From JACVRW01 sp035650215 (GTDB lineage Bacteria > Actinomycetota > Thermoleophilia > Solirubrobacterales > Thermoleophilaceae), in assembly GCA_035650215.1 (NCBI GenBank), contig DASRIC010000055.1, positions 8,154 to 72,153 of the forward strand: a stretch of 64,000 nucleotides of DNA, given 5' to 3'. A program made the translations under genes and the position numbers. A model generated the notes under the pieces. That model was given only the letters and a program-made list of their open reading frames with translations, made no database searches and was not told where the DNA came from. Below are positions 17,622 through 25,880 of this stretch, piece by piece (within the stretch, counting starts at the first letter, position 1; every line of letters starts with the position of its first letter).

Positions 17622-18335
17622 TCAGCGCCCGTAGCGCTCGCGGCCAAGCACGAGCTGGTCCGGCAGGGCGGTGCGGGCCGGGGGCGAGGGGTCGGCCACC
17701 ACCGACACCGTTTCGGCAACGCTGCGCGTGACCGAGTGGGAGCTGCTGTCCGCCTGGAGCACCACCTCATCGTCGCCCGCGCGGGCGAGCGTGCCCTCGA
17801 GGCCCGGATGAAGGCCGGTGTCCTTCAGGTAGTGGAGCAGGTCCTCGGCCTCGTTCTCGAAGCGCAGCACTCGCACCTGGGCGCCCTCCTCCACGTCGGC
17901 CAGCGGCACGCCGGTCTCGCGCTCGCCCTCGAAGATCGGGTGGCCGTGCGGGCAGGTCTTGGCGTCGCCGATCGCGCGCAGCATGCGCTCTTCGACGACG
18001 GGCGACATCCAGTGCTCGAGCCGCTCGGCCTCCTCGTGCACCTGATCCCAGGGGATGTCGAACACGTCGGTGAGGAAGCGCTCGATCAACCGGTGGCGGC
18101 GCACGATCTGGGTGGCGTGCTCCTTGCCCGAATCGGTGAACGCCAGCGACTTGTCGGACGCGCGCGTGACGTACCCGTCGGCCTCGAGGCGGCCGATCAT
18201 CTCGTGGACGGTCGGGGCCGAGACCTGCATCGCGCGCGCGATGTTCGCGCCGGTGATCGGCAGCCCCGCCTCCTGGAGCCAGTACATGATCTGGAGGTAC
18301 TCCTCCTCGGCGACGGTCACCTGCTCCTGCGACAT
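17622..18335 (-). CDS. DtxR family metal-dependent regulator, manganese-type ligands
   Basis: 237 residues: winged helix (about 1-70), dimerisation domain (70-140) and a C-terminal FeoA/SH3-like domain. By alignment with known DtxR and MntR residues, the primary metal site here is Glu12, Glu104, Glu107 and His108, with His81 and His100 for the second site. DtxR/IdeR use Met10 and Cys102 at the first two positions; the carboxylates here match the MntR pattern. The CPHGHPIF block after the metal helix is also common in manganese regulators. Probably controls metal uptake or efflux genes elsewhere. Confidence 0.88.
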   Translation of the reverse strand: MSQEQVTVAEEEYLQIMYWLQEAGLPITGANIARAMQVSAPTVHEMIGRLEADGYVTRASDKSLAFTDSGKEHATQIVRRHRLIERFLTDVFDIPWDQVHEEAERLEHWMSPVVEERMLRAIGDAKTCPHGHPIFEGERETGVPLADVEEGAQVRVLRFENEAEDLLHYLKDTGLHPGLEGTLARAGDDEVVLQADSSSHSVTRSVAETVSVVADPSPPARTALPDQLVLGRERYGR

Positions 18336-18374
18336 GGCCGCATCCTACTCCCGGCGGCTGGCATCCTCCGGCAG

Positions 18375-19157
18375 GTGCAGGTGGGACCAGGCACGCACGT
18401 TCTGGTGACCGGCGCCTCGAGCGGGATCGGCGAGGCGATCGCCCGCGCCTTCGCGGCGCGCGGGTGCACGCTCGGCCTCGTGGCCCGCCGCGTGGAGCCG
18501 CTCGAACGGCTGGCGGCCGAGCTGCCGGGCGACGATCATCTCGCGCTCGCGGCCGATGTCTCCGACCCCGAAGTGGTGGCCCGGGCGGTCGCCGATCTCG
18601 GGCGGGTCGACGTGCTCGTGGCCAACGCCGGGCTCACCCACTACCGCCCGTTCGTCGAGCAGCCGCTCGCGGAGGCCGACGAGATGACCCGGGTCAACTG
18701 GAGCGGCACGCTCTACACGATCAAGGCCGGGCTGCCGGGCATGCTCGAGCGCGGCCGCGGCCACCTGGTGGTCGTATCGTCGGGCGGCGGCATGCGCGGC
18801 TTTCCGGCGGCGGCGGTCTACAACGGGACGAAGGCCGCGCAGCGCGGCTTCGCCGAGGCGCTCCGTCACGAGCTCGCCGGCAGCGGCGTGTCAGTGACCA
18901 CCGTCTACCCGGGCGAGATCGAGACTTCGCTGCACGACCACGAGTGGGAGCGCATGCCGGCCTGGTACCACCCCGACCGCCGCTCGCCGGCAGGCCCGCT
19001 CGGCGAGGCGGTGGTGGCTGCCGTGGAGGCGGACCGGCGCGAGGTCTTCCACCCTCCGATCGTGAGGCTGCTGCGGATCGTGAACGGGATCTCGCCGCGC
19101 CTTGCGGACGTCATGCTGCGTCGGATCCTTGGCCGCGCGGCGGCGCCGCGCCACTGA
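18375..19157 (+). CDS. Short-chain dehydrogenase/reductase
   Basis: About 260 residues, classical SDR: cofactor loop TGASSGIG, LVARR after the second strand (Arg pair suggesting NADP), NAG, catalytic Ser in VVSSGGG and Y-x-x-x-K in YNGTK. The C-terminal part with hydrophobic LRIVNGISPRLADVMLRRIL is like reductases of the SDR YqjQ/DHRS7 type. GTG at 18375 or 18381 are both possible starts; neither has a good ribosome-binding site. Divergent from the DtxR gene (39 bases). Its 3' end overlaps the convergent aminotransferase by 47 bases. Confidence 0.82.
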   Translation: MQVGPGTHVLVTGASSGIGEAIARAFAARGCTLGLVARRVEPLERLAAELPGDDHLALAADVSDPEVVARAVADLGRVDVLVANAGLTHYRPFVEQPLAEADEMTRVNWSGTLYTIKAGLPGMLERGRGHLVVVSSGGGMRGFPAAAVYNGTKAAQRGFAEALRHELAGSGVSVTTVYPGEIETSLHDHEWERMPAWYHPDRRSPAGPLGEAVVAAVEADRREVFHPPIVRLLRIVNGISPRLADVMLRRILGRAAAPRH

Positions 19158-20181
19158 GGTAGCCGAGCACCCGCTCGACGTCGTCCTCGGTGTTGTAGAC
19201 GTGCCAGGAGGTGCGCAGCATGCCGGCGCGCGCCGCCGCCATCACGGGCGTGCCGCGCAGGCGCTCCTCCGCCTCGGGCAGCTCCGCCGACACGATCGCC
19301 GAGTCGCCCGGCTCGAGCCCGAGACCCTCGCGGAACAGGTTGGCGAGCCGGAGGTCATGGTCGCGGATCGCCTCGATGCCGATGTCGAGCAGCAACTCGA
19401 GCGCGGGCGCGCTGCCCACCCAGGAGAACCAGGCGGGGCTCACGTCGAGGCGGCGCGCGTCGGAGGCCAGCCGCAGCGGCGGCCCGTAGTAGGAGTCGTA
19501 CGGATCCTCGCCCGCGTACCAGCCGGCGCCGTGCGGCACCAGCCGCTCGGCCACCTCGGGCCGGGCGCTCATGAAGGCGGCGCCGCGCGGGGAGAGCAGC
19601 CACTTGTAGGCGGAGCAGACGAGGACGTCGAAGTGGCTGCCGTCGACCGGGAGCCAGCCGCACGCCTGGGTGGCGTCCACGAGCGAGAGCGCGCCGTGGT
19701 GACGCGCGGCGCCGGCCACCGCATCCAGGTCGGCCAGCTCCCCCGACGACGATTGCACCGCGCTGAAGGTCACCGCCGCCGTGCGCGCGTCGATCGCGTC
19801 CGGCAGGTCCGACGGGAGCACGTGCGTGACCTCGATCCCGCGCCCCTGGACCATGAACGGCCACAGCGCCGAGGTGAACTCGGCCTCCGTGGAGACCACC
19901 CGCGCCCCGTCGGGCAGCGCCGCGGCCAAGAGGCCCGCCATCGTCGACGCGTTGGCGCCGATCGCCACCCACTCGAGCGGCACGCCGCACATGCGGGCAA
20001 ACGATGCCCGGGCGTCCTCGGTCGACTCGCCCCAGTGCTCCCAGCTCGTGCGTCCGCCGCGCCAGTCGGCCAGCGCCGCCTGGAGCGCCTCCCAGGCGGG
20101 GCGCGGCGGCAGGCCGTAGCTCGCGGTGTTGAGATAGATCCCCGCCGGCTCCCAGAGCCCGCGCGCCTCCTCGACGGTCAT
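19111..20181 (-). CDS. Class V aminotransferase-like PLP enzyme
   Basis: 356 residues. Features of the cysteine desulfurase/selenocysteine lyase-like fold: YLNTASYGLPPRP at the N-terminus, TEAEFTSALWPF, the PLP-binding Asp/His block SLVDATQACGW and the Schiff-base lysine in CSAYKWLLSPRG. No desulfurase cysteine loop is apparent, so an isopenicillin-N-epimerase-like or kynureninase-like role is more likely than sulfur transfer. Convergent with the SDR gene and divergent from the ligase gene by 24 bases. Confidence 0.82.
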   Translation of the reverse strand: MTVEEARGLWEPAGIYLNTASYGLPPRPAWEALQAALADWRGGRTSWEHWGESTEDARASFARMCGVPLEWVAIGANASTMAGLLAAALPDGARVVSTEAEFTSALWPFMVQGRGIEVTHVLPSDLPDAIDARTAAVTFSAVQSSSGELADLDAVAGAARHHGALSLVDATQACGWLPVDGSHFDVLVCSAYKWLLSPRGAAFMSARPEVAERLVPHGAGWYAGEDPYDSYYGPPLRLASDARRLDVSPAWFSWVGSAPALELLLDIGIEAIRDHDLRLANLFREGLGLEPGDSAIVSAELPEAEERLRGTPVMAAARAGMLRTSWHVYNTEDDVERVLGYLSGAAPPRGQGSDAA

Positions 20182-20205
20182 CCCATCACGCTAACGTGCG
20201 CGCCC

Positions 20206-21165
20206 GTGGCGCTTCCCCTCGAGCCCCCCGTCAAGCCGCAGCTCGCCAAGTCGACCAAGGAGCTGCCCGAGGGCGAGGACTGGCGCTACGAGCCGAAGTG
20301 GGACGGCTTCCGGGCGATCGTGTTCCGCGACGGCGACGACGTGCACGTGCAGAGCCGCAACGGCCGGCCGATGAACCGCTACTTCCCGGAGATCGTGGAG
20401 CAGGCGCTGAACCTGCCGGACGAGCGCTACGTACTCGATGGGGAGATGGTCGTGATCGTCGACGGCATCCAGGAGTTCGACCTGCTCTCGCAGCGCATCC
20501 ACCCGGCGGCCTCGCGCGTCGAGCGGCTGCGCAAGGAGACGCCCGCCCAACTGGTGGCGTTCGACCTGCTCTCGCTCGGTGACGAGCTGCTGCTCGAGCT
20601 GCCCTACGAGCAGCGCCGCGAGCGCCTGGCGGAGATCATCCGGGACCCGGTCGAGCTCACGCCGATGACCGCGGACCTCGACGCCGCCGGCGAGTGGCTG
20701 GCGGGCACGGGCGAGGGCGTGATCGCCAAGGAGGCGGCCGCGCCCTACCTGCCGGGCGAGCGCAAGGGGATGCGCAAGATCAAGCGCGTGCGCACCGCGG
20801 ACGCCGTGGTGGCGGCTTTCCGGTTCGGCAAGGAGGAGGGCACAGTGGGCTCGCTCATCCTCGGCATGTACGGAGAGGACGGCGAGCTGCACGTGATCGG
20901 TCACACCTCGAGCTTCCGCGCCAAGCAGAAGCGAGAGCTCCTCGAGAAGCTCGAGCCTTACCGGACCGGTGAGCGCGGCTCGGGCGAGCCGAGCCGCTGG
21001 AAGTCGGACGAGGAGCTCGTCTGGGAGGGCCTGCGTCCCGAGCTGGTGGTCGAGGTGGCCTTCGACCACATCACCGGACAGCGGATTCGCCACGGGGCGA
21101 AGCTGCTGCGCTGGCGCGAGGACAAGGACCCCGAGGAGTGCCTGGTCGACCAGCTGCGGGCGTGA
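20206..21165 (+). CDS. ATP-dependent DNA ligase, LigC-like
   Basis: 319 residues comprising an adenylation domain and an OB fold. Nucleotidyltransferase motif I is EPKWDGFR with adenylated Lys31; motif III/IIIa LDGEMVV and VAFDLLSL; motif IV EGVIAKE; motif V MRKIKRVRTADAVV. No polymerase or nuclease domain of LigD is attached, and the sequence closely resembles mycobacterial LigC, which acts in a backup excision or end-joining repair. GTG 20206 starts at the conserved ALPLEPPVKPQLAKS. Overlaps the next gene by GTGA. Confidence 0.88.
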   Translation: MALPLEPPVKPQLAKSTKELPEGEDWRYEPKWDGFRAIVFRDGDDVHVQSRNGRPMNRYFPEIVEQALNLPDERYVLDGEMVVIVDGIQEFDLLSQRIHPAASRVERLRKETPAQLVAFDLLSLGDELLLELPYEQRRERLAEIIRDPVELTPMTADLDAAGEWLAGTGEGVIAKEAAAPYLPGERKGMRKIKRVRTADAVVAAFRFGKEEGTVGSLILGMYGEDGELHVIGHTSSFRAKQKRELLEKLEPYRTGERGSGEPSRWKSDEELVWEGLRPELVVEVAFDHITGQRIRHGAKLLRWREDKDPEECLVDQLRA

Positions 21166-22634
21166 GGAGGGGCCTCGGCCTCGCCGCCGCCTGCCTCGCG
21201 CTGCTGGCCTATGCGGTCCCGGCGGGCGCCCAGGGCTACGGCATCCCGCCCGGCAACCCGTTCATGAACACCCCGGGCGCGCGGGGCGAGATCTGGGCCT
21301 ACGGGATGCGCAACCCGTACCGCTGGTCGTTCGACAGCGTGACCGGCGACATGTACGTGGGCGACGTGGGCGGCATCAATGAGGAGATCACCTTCCTGCC
21401 GCGCGCCTTCCAGGCCGGCGCCAACCTCGGCTGGAACTGCTTCTCGGGCACCGCCGTCCAGACGCTCGGCTGCACCGCGCCCGGCCACGTGCCGCCCGCG
21501 TTCCAGTACCCGAGCAGCGCGGACGTTGTGATCGGCGGCACCGTGGTGCACGACCCCACGCTGCCCGGCTTCCAGGGCAGGTACCTCTACGGCCGCTTCA
21601 ACAGCGGTCTGAAGCTGCTCGGTCCGGGCGCCGCTCCGCCGGAGACGGACGGGCCGGACATCGCCTCCGTCTCGGCGATCGGCCCCGATGGCCTCGGCCG
21701 CCTCTACGCGACGTCGCTCGCCGGCGGCCTCTACCGGCTGGCTCAGAACGGCCCCCAGTTGGCGGCGAACAAGGTGCGCGACTTCGACCAGCCCGTGGCG
21801 CTGGCCGCGCCGCCCGGCGACCCCGACCGGCTGTTCGTGGTCGAGAAGCCCGGCCGGGTGCGCAACCTCGACGGCAGCCTGTTCGTGGACATGGCCGATC
21901 TCGTGGCCGACACCGGCGAGCAGGGCCTGTTGGCGATGGCGGTCGCCCCGGACTACTCCACCAGCGGACGCGTGTTCCTCTTCTACACCGACAATGCCGG
22001 CGACCTGCAGCTCGACGAGCTGGTGCGCACGGCGAGCGCCCCCGACCGCACCGACCTGTCCACGCGCCGGCCGGTCCTGACGGTCCCGCACCGTCAGGCC
22101 GAGAACCACAACGGCGGCCAGCTCGCGTTCGGGCCGGACGGGATGCTCTACCTCTCGACGGGCGACGGGGGCACGCAGGGCGACCCGGAGGGCGACGCGT
22201 AGAGCCTCGGCTCGCTGCTGGGGAAGATCCTCCGACTGGACCCGTCAGGCAGGTTCGCGATGGCGGCGCCGCCGCTCACGCCTGCCGCCGACACCACGGC
22301 GCCGACCCTCCGCACCAGTGTGAGGCGCCGCCAGCGCGTGCTGCGCCTGCGTGGGGCGGTCGCCTACGCGCGCTGCAACGAGGGCTGCTCCATCCGGGCC
22401 GGTGGCACGCTCGCCATCGGGCGCCGGCGGCTTCCGATGCGCGCGGCGCTGCGAACCGCGCAGGCGCGCCACCGCGTTCGACTGAAGGTTCGGCGCACGC
22501 GGCGCGGCACGCGTGCGCTGCGGCGCGCGCTCCGCGGGGGCCGCAGGCCCGCCGTGCGGCTGCGGCTGCGCGCCGCGGACGGCGCGGGCAACCGCTCGGT
22601 CCTGGTGCGGCGCTCGGTGCGCGTGCGGCGCTAG
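21162..22634 (+). pseudogene. Circularly permuted PQQ-dependent sugar dehydrogenase with an in-frame stop
   Basis: Signal peptide (GLGLAAACLALLAYAVPAGAQ), then the two halves of a soluble glucose/sorbosone dehydrogenase propeller in reversed order. First comes what is normally the C-terminal half (GIPPGNPF, EIWAYGMRNPYRWSFD, YVGDVGGINEE, LYGRFNSGLKLL), then the normal N-terminal half (QPVALAAPPGDPDRLFVVEKPGR, NHNGGQLAFGPDGMLYLSTGDGG). A TAG at 22200-22202 replaces what is almost certainly a CAG codon; the frame continues with SLGSLLGKILRLDPSG and a tail of about 120 residues similar to the end of the RTX protein. GTG 21162 overlaps the ligase stop. Either inactivated or, if the truncated form folds, still partly functional. 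Confidence 0.8.
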
Positions 22635-22651
22635 CGGCGGCTACACCACGA

Positions 22652-22695
22652 GAACGTCCCGGAGTATGGGCCAGGGCAGATACTCCGGGACGTTC
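22652..22695. repeat. 44-bp dispersed palindromic element, copy B
   Basis: The best-formed copy: GAACGTCCCGGAGTAT (22652-22667) and its perfect inverse ATACTCCGGGACGTTC (22680-22695) make a 16-bp stem with a 12-base loop. It sits between convergent genes, 17 bases after the stop at 22634 and including two bases of the opposite stop codon at 22694. It could act as a bidirectional terminator, but no U-tract follows. Confidence 0.88.
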
Positions 22696-24088
22696 ATGCG
22701 TCGGGGGAGGCGTCGGCGCGCTGGCCGAGCTCCGCGAGGCGGCGCTCGAGGAAGCGCCGCTCGACCGGGTTGCCGGCCAGCTCGATCGCGCGCGTGTAGC
22801 TGGCGGCCGCCTCCTGCCCGCGGCCCAGCCGGCGCAGCAGCTCGGCCTGGGCGGAGTGGAGCAGGTGGTAGGAGTCGAGCCGTTCCACCCCCTCGATCGC
22901 GTCGATCGCCCGGAGCCCCGCATCCGGTCCCTCCGCCATCGCGATCGCCACGGCGCGGTTGAGCTCCACGACCGGCGAGGCGGTGAGCTCGACGAGCCGG
23001 TCGTAGCGGAAAGCGATCCGGACCCAGTCGGTGTCGGCCGCCGTCGGCGCTCGGGCGTGCTCCGCCGCGATCGCGGCCTGGAGGCCGTAGACGCCGCCCG
23101 CGCCGGCTCGCCTCGCGAGCGCGAGCCCCTCCTCGATCTCCGCGCGCTGCCACCGCGAGCGGTCCTGGTCCTCGAGCAACATCAGCTCGCCGTCCGGGCC
23201 GAGCCGCGCGTCGCGCCGCGAGTGGTGCATCAGCATCAGCGCCAGCAGGCCGGCCACCTCCGGCTCGTCGGGCATCAGCTCCGCCAGTAGGCGGGTGAGC
23301 CGGATCGCCTCGTCGCAGAGCTCGCGGCGCACGACGGTGTCCGCCGTGCTCGCCAGATAGCCCTCGTTGAAGATCAGGTAGAGCGCCGCCAGCACCGCCC
23401 CCAGGCGATCCGGGAGCTCGTGGTCCTCCGGCACCTCGTACGGGATGCGCGCGTCGCGGATCTTGCGCTTGGCCCGCACCAGCCGCTGCTGCATCGCGGC
23501 CTCGCGGGCCAGGAACGCGCGCGCCACCTCCGGCGTCGAGAGGCCGCCGAGCAGTCGCAGCGTGAGCGCCACCTGCGCTTCGGTCGAGAGCGCCGGGTGG
23601 CAGCAGGTGAAGAAGAGCCGCAGCCGGTCGTCCGGCAGCGAGCTGTCCGGAAGATCGATCCCGTCGGGCGGTCCGGGCATCAGGAGCTCGAGCTCGCGCA
23701 GCTTGTCGGCGTGGCGGCGCTCGCGGCGCAGGCGGTCGATCGCGCTGTTGCGCGCGGTCCGAACGATCCAGGCGCCCGGGCTGGACGGCACCCCGTCGCG
23801 CGGCCAGCGCTCCAGCGCGACCGTGAACGCCTCCTGCACCGCCTCCTCGCCGAGGTCGAAGTCGCCGAGGATGCGAATCAGCGTCGCGACCGCACGCCCC
23901 GACTCGCGGCGGAACAGCCGCTCGACCGCCTCCGTGGCTTCGCCTACGACGCGGCCCCCTGGCGCGCGCCTTGCTCGTCGGGCGCGCCGAGCGCCTCGTA
24001 GTCCAACACCGGGCGCACCTCCACGCAGCCGGTCGCGGCGTCCGGGATCTTGGCCGCCAGCGCCAACGCCTCGTCGAGGTTCTCGCAC
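22694..24088 (-). CDS. ECF42-type RNA polymerase sigma factor with DUF6596 extension
   Basis: About 410 conserved residues. Sigma region 2 (LIRILGDFDLGEEAVQEAFTVALERWP, then PGAWIVRTARNSAIDRLRR) and region 4 (ALTLRLLGGLSTPEVARAFL) are followed by the long helical extension of ECF42 factors (IPYEVPEDHELPDRLGAVLAALYLIFNEGY...). This group is known for partnership with DGPF proteins, and the gene directly upstream is one. Start problem: conserved sequence begins at about 23955, where only GTC and GTA codons lie in frame; the nearest canonical start is GTG 24088, which would overlap the DGPF gene by 145 bases. The real start is probably close to 23955. Confidence 0.85.
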   Translation of the reverse strand: MREPRRGVGAGGQDPGRRDRLRGGAPGVGLRGARRARRARRAPGGRVVGEATEAVERLFRRESGRAVATLIRILGDFDLGEEAVQEAFTVALERWPRDGVPSSPGAWIVRTARNSAIDRLRRERRHADKLRELELLMPGPPDGIDLPDSSLPDDRLRLFFTCCHPALSTEAQVALTLRLLGGLSTPEVARAFLAREAAMQQRLVRAKRKIRDARIPYEVPEDHELPDRLGAVLAALYLIFNEGYLASTADTVVRRELCDEAIRLTRLLAELMPDEPEVAGLLALMLMHHSRRDARLGPDGELMLLEDQDRSRWQRAEIEEGLALARRAGAGGVYGLQAAIAAEHARAPTAADTDWVRIAFRYDRLVELTASPVVELNRAVAIAMAEGPDAGLRAIDAIEGVERLDSYHLLHSAQAELLRRLGRGQEAAASYTRAIELAGNPVERRFLERRLAELGQRADASPDA

Positions 24089-24336
24089 TCCACCAGGTAG
24101 AAGCCGCCGAGTTGCTCCTTGGTCTCCGCGAACGGCCCGTCGCTGAGGAGGCGCTCGCCGTCGCGCACGCGTACGGTCGTGGCGGTGGTGGTGGGCTCGA
24201 GGCCCTCGCCGGCCACGATCCGGTCGCCCGCCTCCTCGCCGAAGGCGCCGTAGGCCTCCATCGTCGCGATCTGCTGCTCGGGAGTGGCGTCCGTCCAGAC
24301 CCTCTCGTCCGCGTAGATATTGAGCAGGTACCTCAT
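23944..24336 (-). CDS. DGPF (YCII-related) domain protein, partner of ECF42 sigma factor
   Basis: 130 residues starting MRYLLNIYADERVW, with the name-giving motif in LLSDGPFAETKEQLGGFYLVE and a typical end CVEVRPVLD. The fold is a ferredoxin-like dimer. DGPF proteins are genetically and functionally linked to ECF42 sigma factors; their biochemical role is unknown. ATG 24336 lies 84 bases from the divergent macrodomain gene. Its stop is almost contiguous with the ECF42 coding region. Confidence 0.9.
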   Translation of the reverse strand: MRYLLNIYADERVWTDATPEQQIATMEAYGAFGEEAGDRIVAGEGLEPTTTATTVRVRDGERLLSDGPFAETKEQLGGFYLVECENLDEALALAAKIPDAATGCVEVRPVLDYEALGAPDEQGARQGAAS

Positions 24337-24420
24337 GCGTGCTCCTCTCGGTCGCGCGGCGCCGTTCGCCGCGTTCACCCTAACGACGAACGGCGGCAGC
24401 CGAGATCGACATTCGTCAGG

Positions 24421-24915
24421 ATGTCGCCCGTGGCGGAGCTCGAGGTGATCGCGGCCGACGTGACGAAGCTTGAGGTGGACGCTATCGCGAACGCCGCAAA
24501 CACCCACCTGGCGCACGGGGGCGGCGTGGCAGCCGCGATCGCGCGCGCCGGCGGGCCGGTGGTGCAGCGCGAGTCCGACGAGAAGAGCCCGATCGGCCTG
24601 GGCGAGGCGGTGGAGACGAGCGCGGGCGAAATGCCGGCGCGCTGGGTGATCCACGCAGCCACTATGGAGCTGGGCGGGCCGACCTCGGCGGACATCATCG
24701 AGCGCGCCACTCGCGCCACCATCGAGCGCGCCGAGGAGCTCGGCTGCCGCTCGCTCGCGCTCGTGGCGTTCGGGACCGGGGTGGGCGGCTTCCCGCTCGA
24801 CGAGGCGGCCCGCATCATGGTGGGCGCCGCCCGCGAGGCCTCGGCTTCGCTCGAGCGGATCGTGTTTGCGGTGCACGGCCAGGAGGCCGAGCGGGCCTTC
24901 CGCGAGGCGCTTTGA
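24421..24915 (+). CDS. Macrodomain protein (ADP-ribose binding/hydrolase)
   Basis: 164 residues. Canonical macrodomain blocks: IAADVTKLEVDAIANAANTH, the diphosphate loop GGGVAAAIARAGG and the second loop FGTGVGGFPLDEAARIM, plus VFAVHGQEAERAF at the end. Members remove ADP-ribose or deacetylate O-acetyl-ADP-ribose. The catalytic Asn of NAANTH and the loops are intact, so activity is plausible. The stop overlaps the glycerate kinase start by four bases. Confidence 0.88.
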   Translation: MSPVAELEVIAADVTKLEVDAIANAANTHLAHGGGVAAAIARAGGPVVQRESDEKSPIGLGEAVETSAGEMPARWVIHAATMELGGPTSADIIERATRATIERAEELGCRSLALVAFGTGVGGFPLDEAARIMVGAAREASASLERIVFAVHGQEAERAFREAL

Positions 24916-25880
24916 CCCAGCCCGTCCTCGTCGCACCCGACTCGTTCAAGGGCACCTACAGCGCGCCCGAGGTGGCGGGCGCCATCGCGGCCGGCCTGCG
25001 GAGCGCCGGGCGCGACGCGAGGGAGCTGCCGGTGGCCGACGGCGGCGAGGGCACCATGGACGCGCTCGTGCGGGCGCTCGGCGGCGAGCTGCGCACGGTG
25101 ACCGCTCCCGACCCGCTCGGCCGGCCGATCGAGGCCCGCTATGCGCTGCTGCCCGACGGCACGGCCGTGGTCGAGACCGCGCAGGCGAGCGGGCTCGGCC
25201 TCGTGGGCGAAGACGAACGCGACGCCTGGGACGCGTCCACGCGCGGCACCGGCGAGTTGATCGTGGCCGCGGCTCTTGCCGGCGCGGAGCGCGTGCTCGT
25301 GACGGTCGGCGGTTCGGCCACCACCGACGGCGGCGCCGGCGCGCTCGAGGCGATCGCCGAGGCCGGCGTGCGTCCGCAGCTCGAGGTGCTCTGCGACGTG
25401 CGCACCCCCTTCGAGCTGGCCCCAAGCGTGTTCGGCCCCCAGAAGGGCGCCGACCCGGCGACAGTCGAGCGGCTCGAGGAGCGGCTCGGGGAGCTGGCCC
25501 GGAGCTTCGAGCGCGACCCGCGCGGCGAGCCGATGACGGGCGCCGCGGGCGGCCTCTCGGGAGGGCTCTACGGCGCCCTTGGCGCGCACCTCGTGCCGGG
25601 CGCCGCCTACGTGCTCGACACGATCGGCTTCGACGCCGCGATGAGGGAGTCGGCCTTCGTCGTGACCGGCGAGGGCCGCCTCGACTCCCAGACGCTCCAG
25701 GGCAAGATCGTGGGAGAGCTGGCCACCCGCTGCCGCCAGGGCGGCGTGACCTGCCACGCGATCGTGGGCGACAGCGCGCTCGAGCCCTTCCAGGAGCGGA
25801 TCGTGGACCTCGCCTCGGTCACGGTGGCCACCGACCTGGACGAGCTCGAGGCGGCCGGCCGGGCGCTGGTGGAGGGCTAG
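24912..25880 (+). CDS. Glycerate 2-kinase
   Basis: 322 residues of the GlxK/GarK family: VLVAPDSFKGTYSAPEVAGAI at the start, PVADGGEGTMDAL (substrate and nucleotide site), GTGELIVAAA, VTVGGSATTDGGAGAL, AAGGLSGGL and TGEGRLDSQTLQGK near the end. Phosphorylates D-glycerate using ATP. The TTG start at 24912 forms a TTGA overlap with the macrodomain gene. The gpgS/gpgP pair 3-4 kb away also handles glycerate derivatives, but whether they are linked is speculation. Confidence 0.92.
   Translation: MTQPVLVAPDSFKGTYSAPEVAGAIAAGLRSAGRDARELPVADGGEGTMDALVRALGGELRTVTAPDPLGRPIEARYALLPDGTAVVETAQASGLGLVGEDERDAWDASTRGTGELIVAAALAGAERVLVTVGGSATTDGGAGALEAIAEAGVRPQLEVLCDVRTPFELAPSVFGPQKGADPATVERLEERLGELARSFERDPRGEPMTGAAGGLSGGLYGALGAHLVPGAAYVLDTIGFDAAMRESAFVVTGEGRLDSQTLQGKIVGELATRCRQGGVTCHAIVGDSALEPFQERIVDLASVTVATDLDELEAAGRALVEG

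Noticed and set aside
19102..20205. Open plus-strand extension upstream of the ligase
   Set aside because: It lies antisense to the class V aminotransferase, which has good motifs; the ligase starts at GTG 20206.
23971..24420. Plus-strand extension before the macrodomain
   Set aside because: Antisense to the DGPF gene; ATG 24421 matches the macrodomain start.
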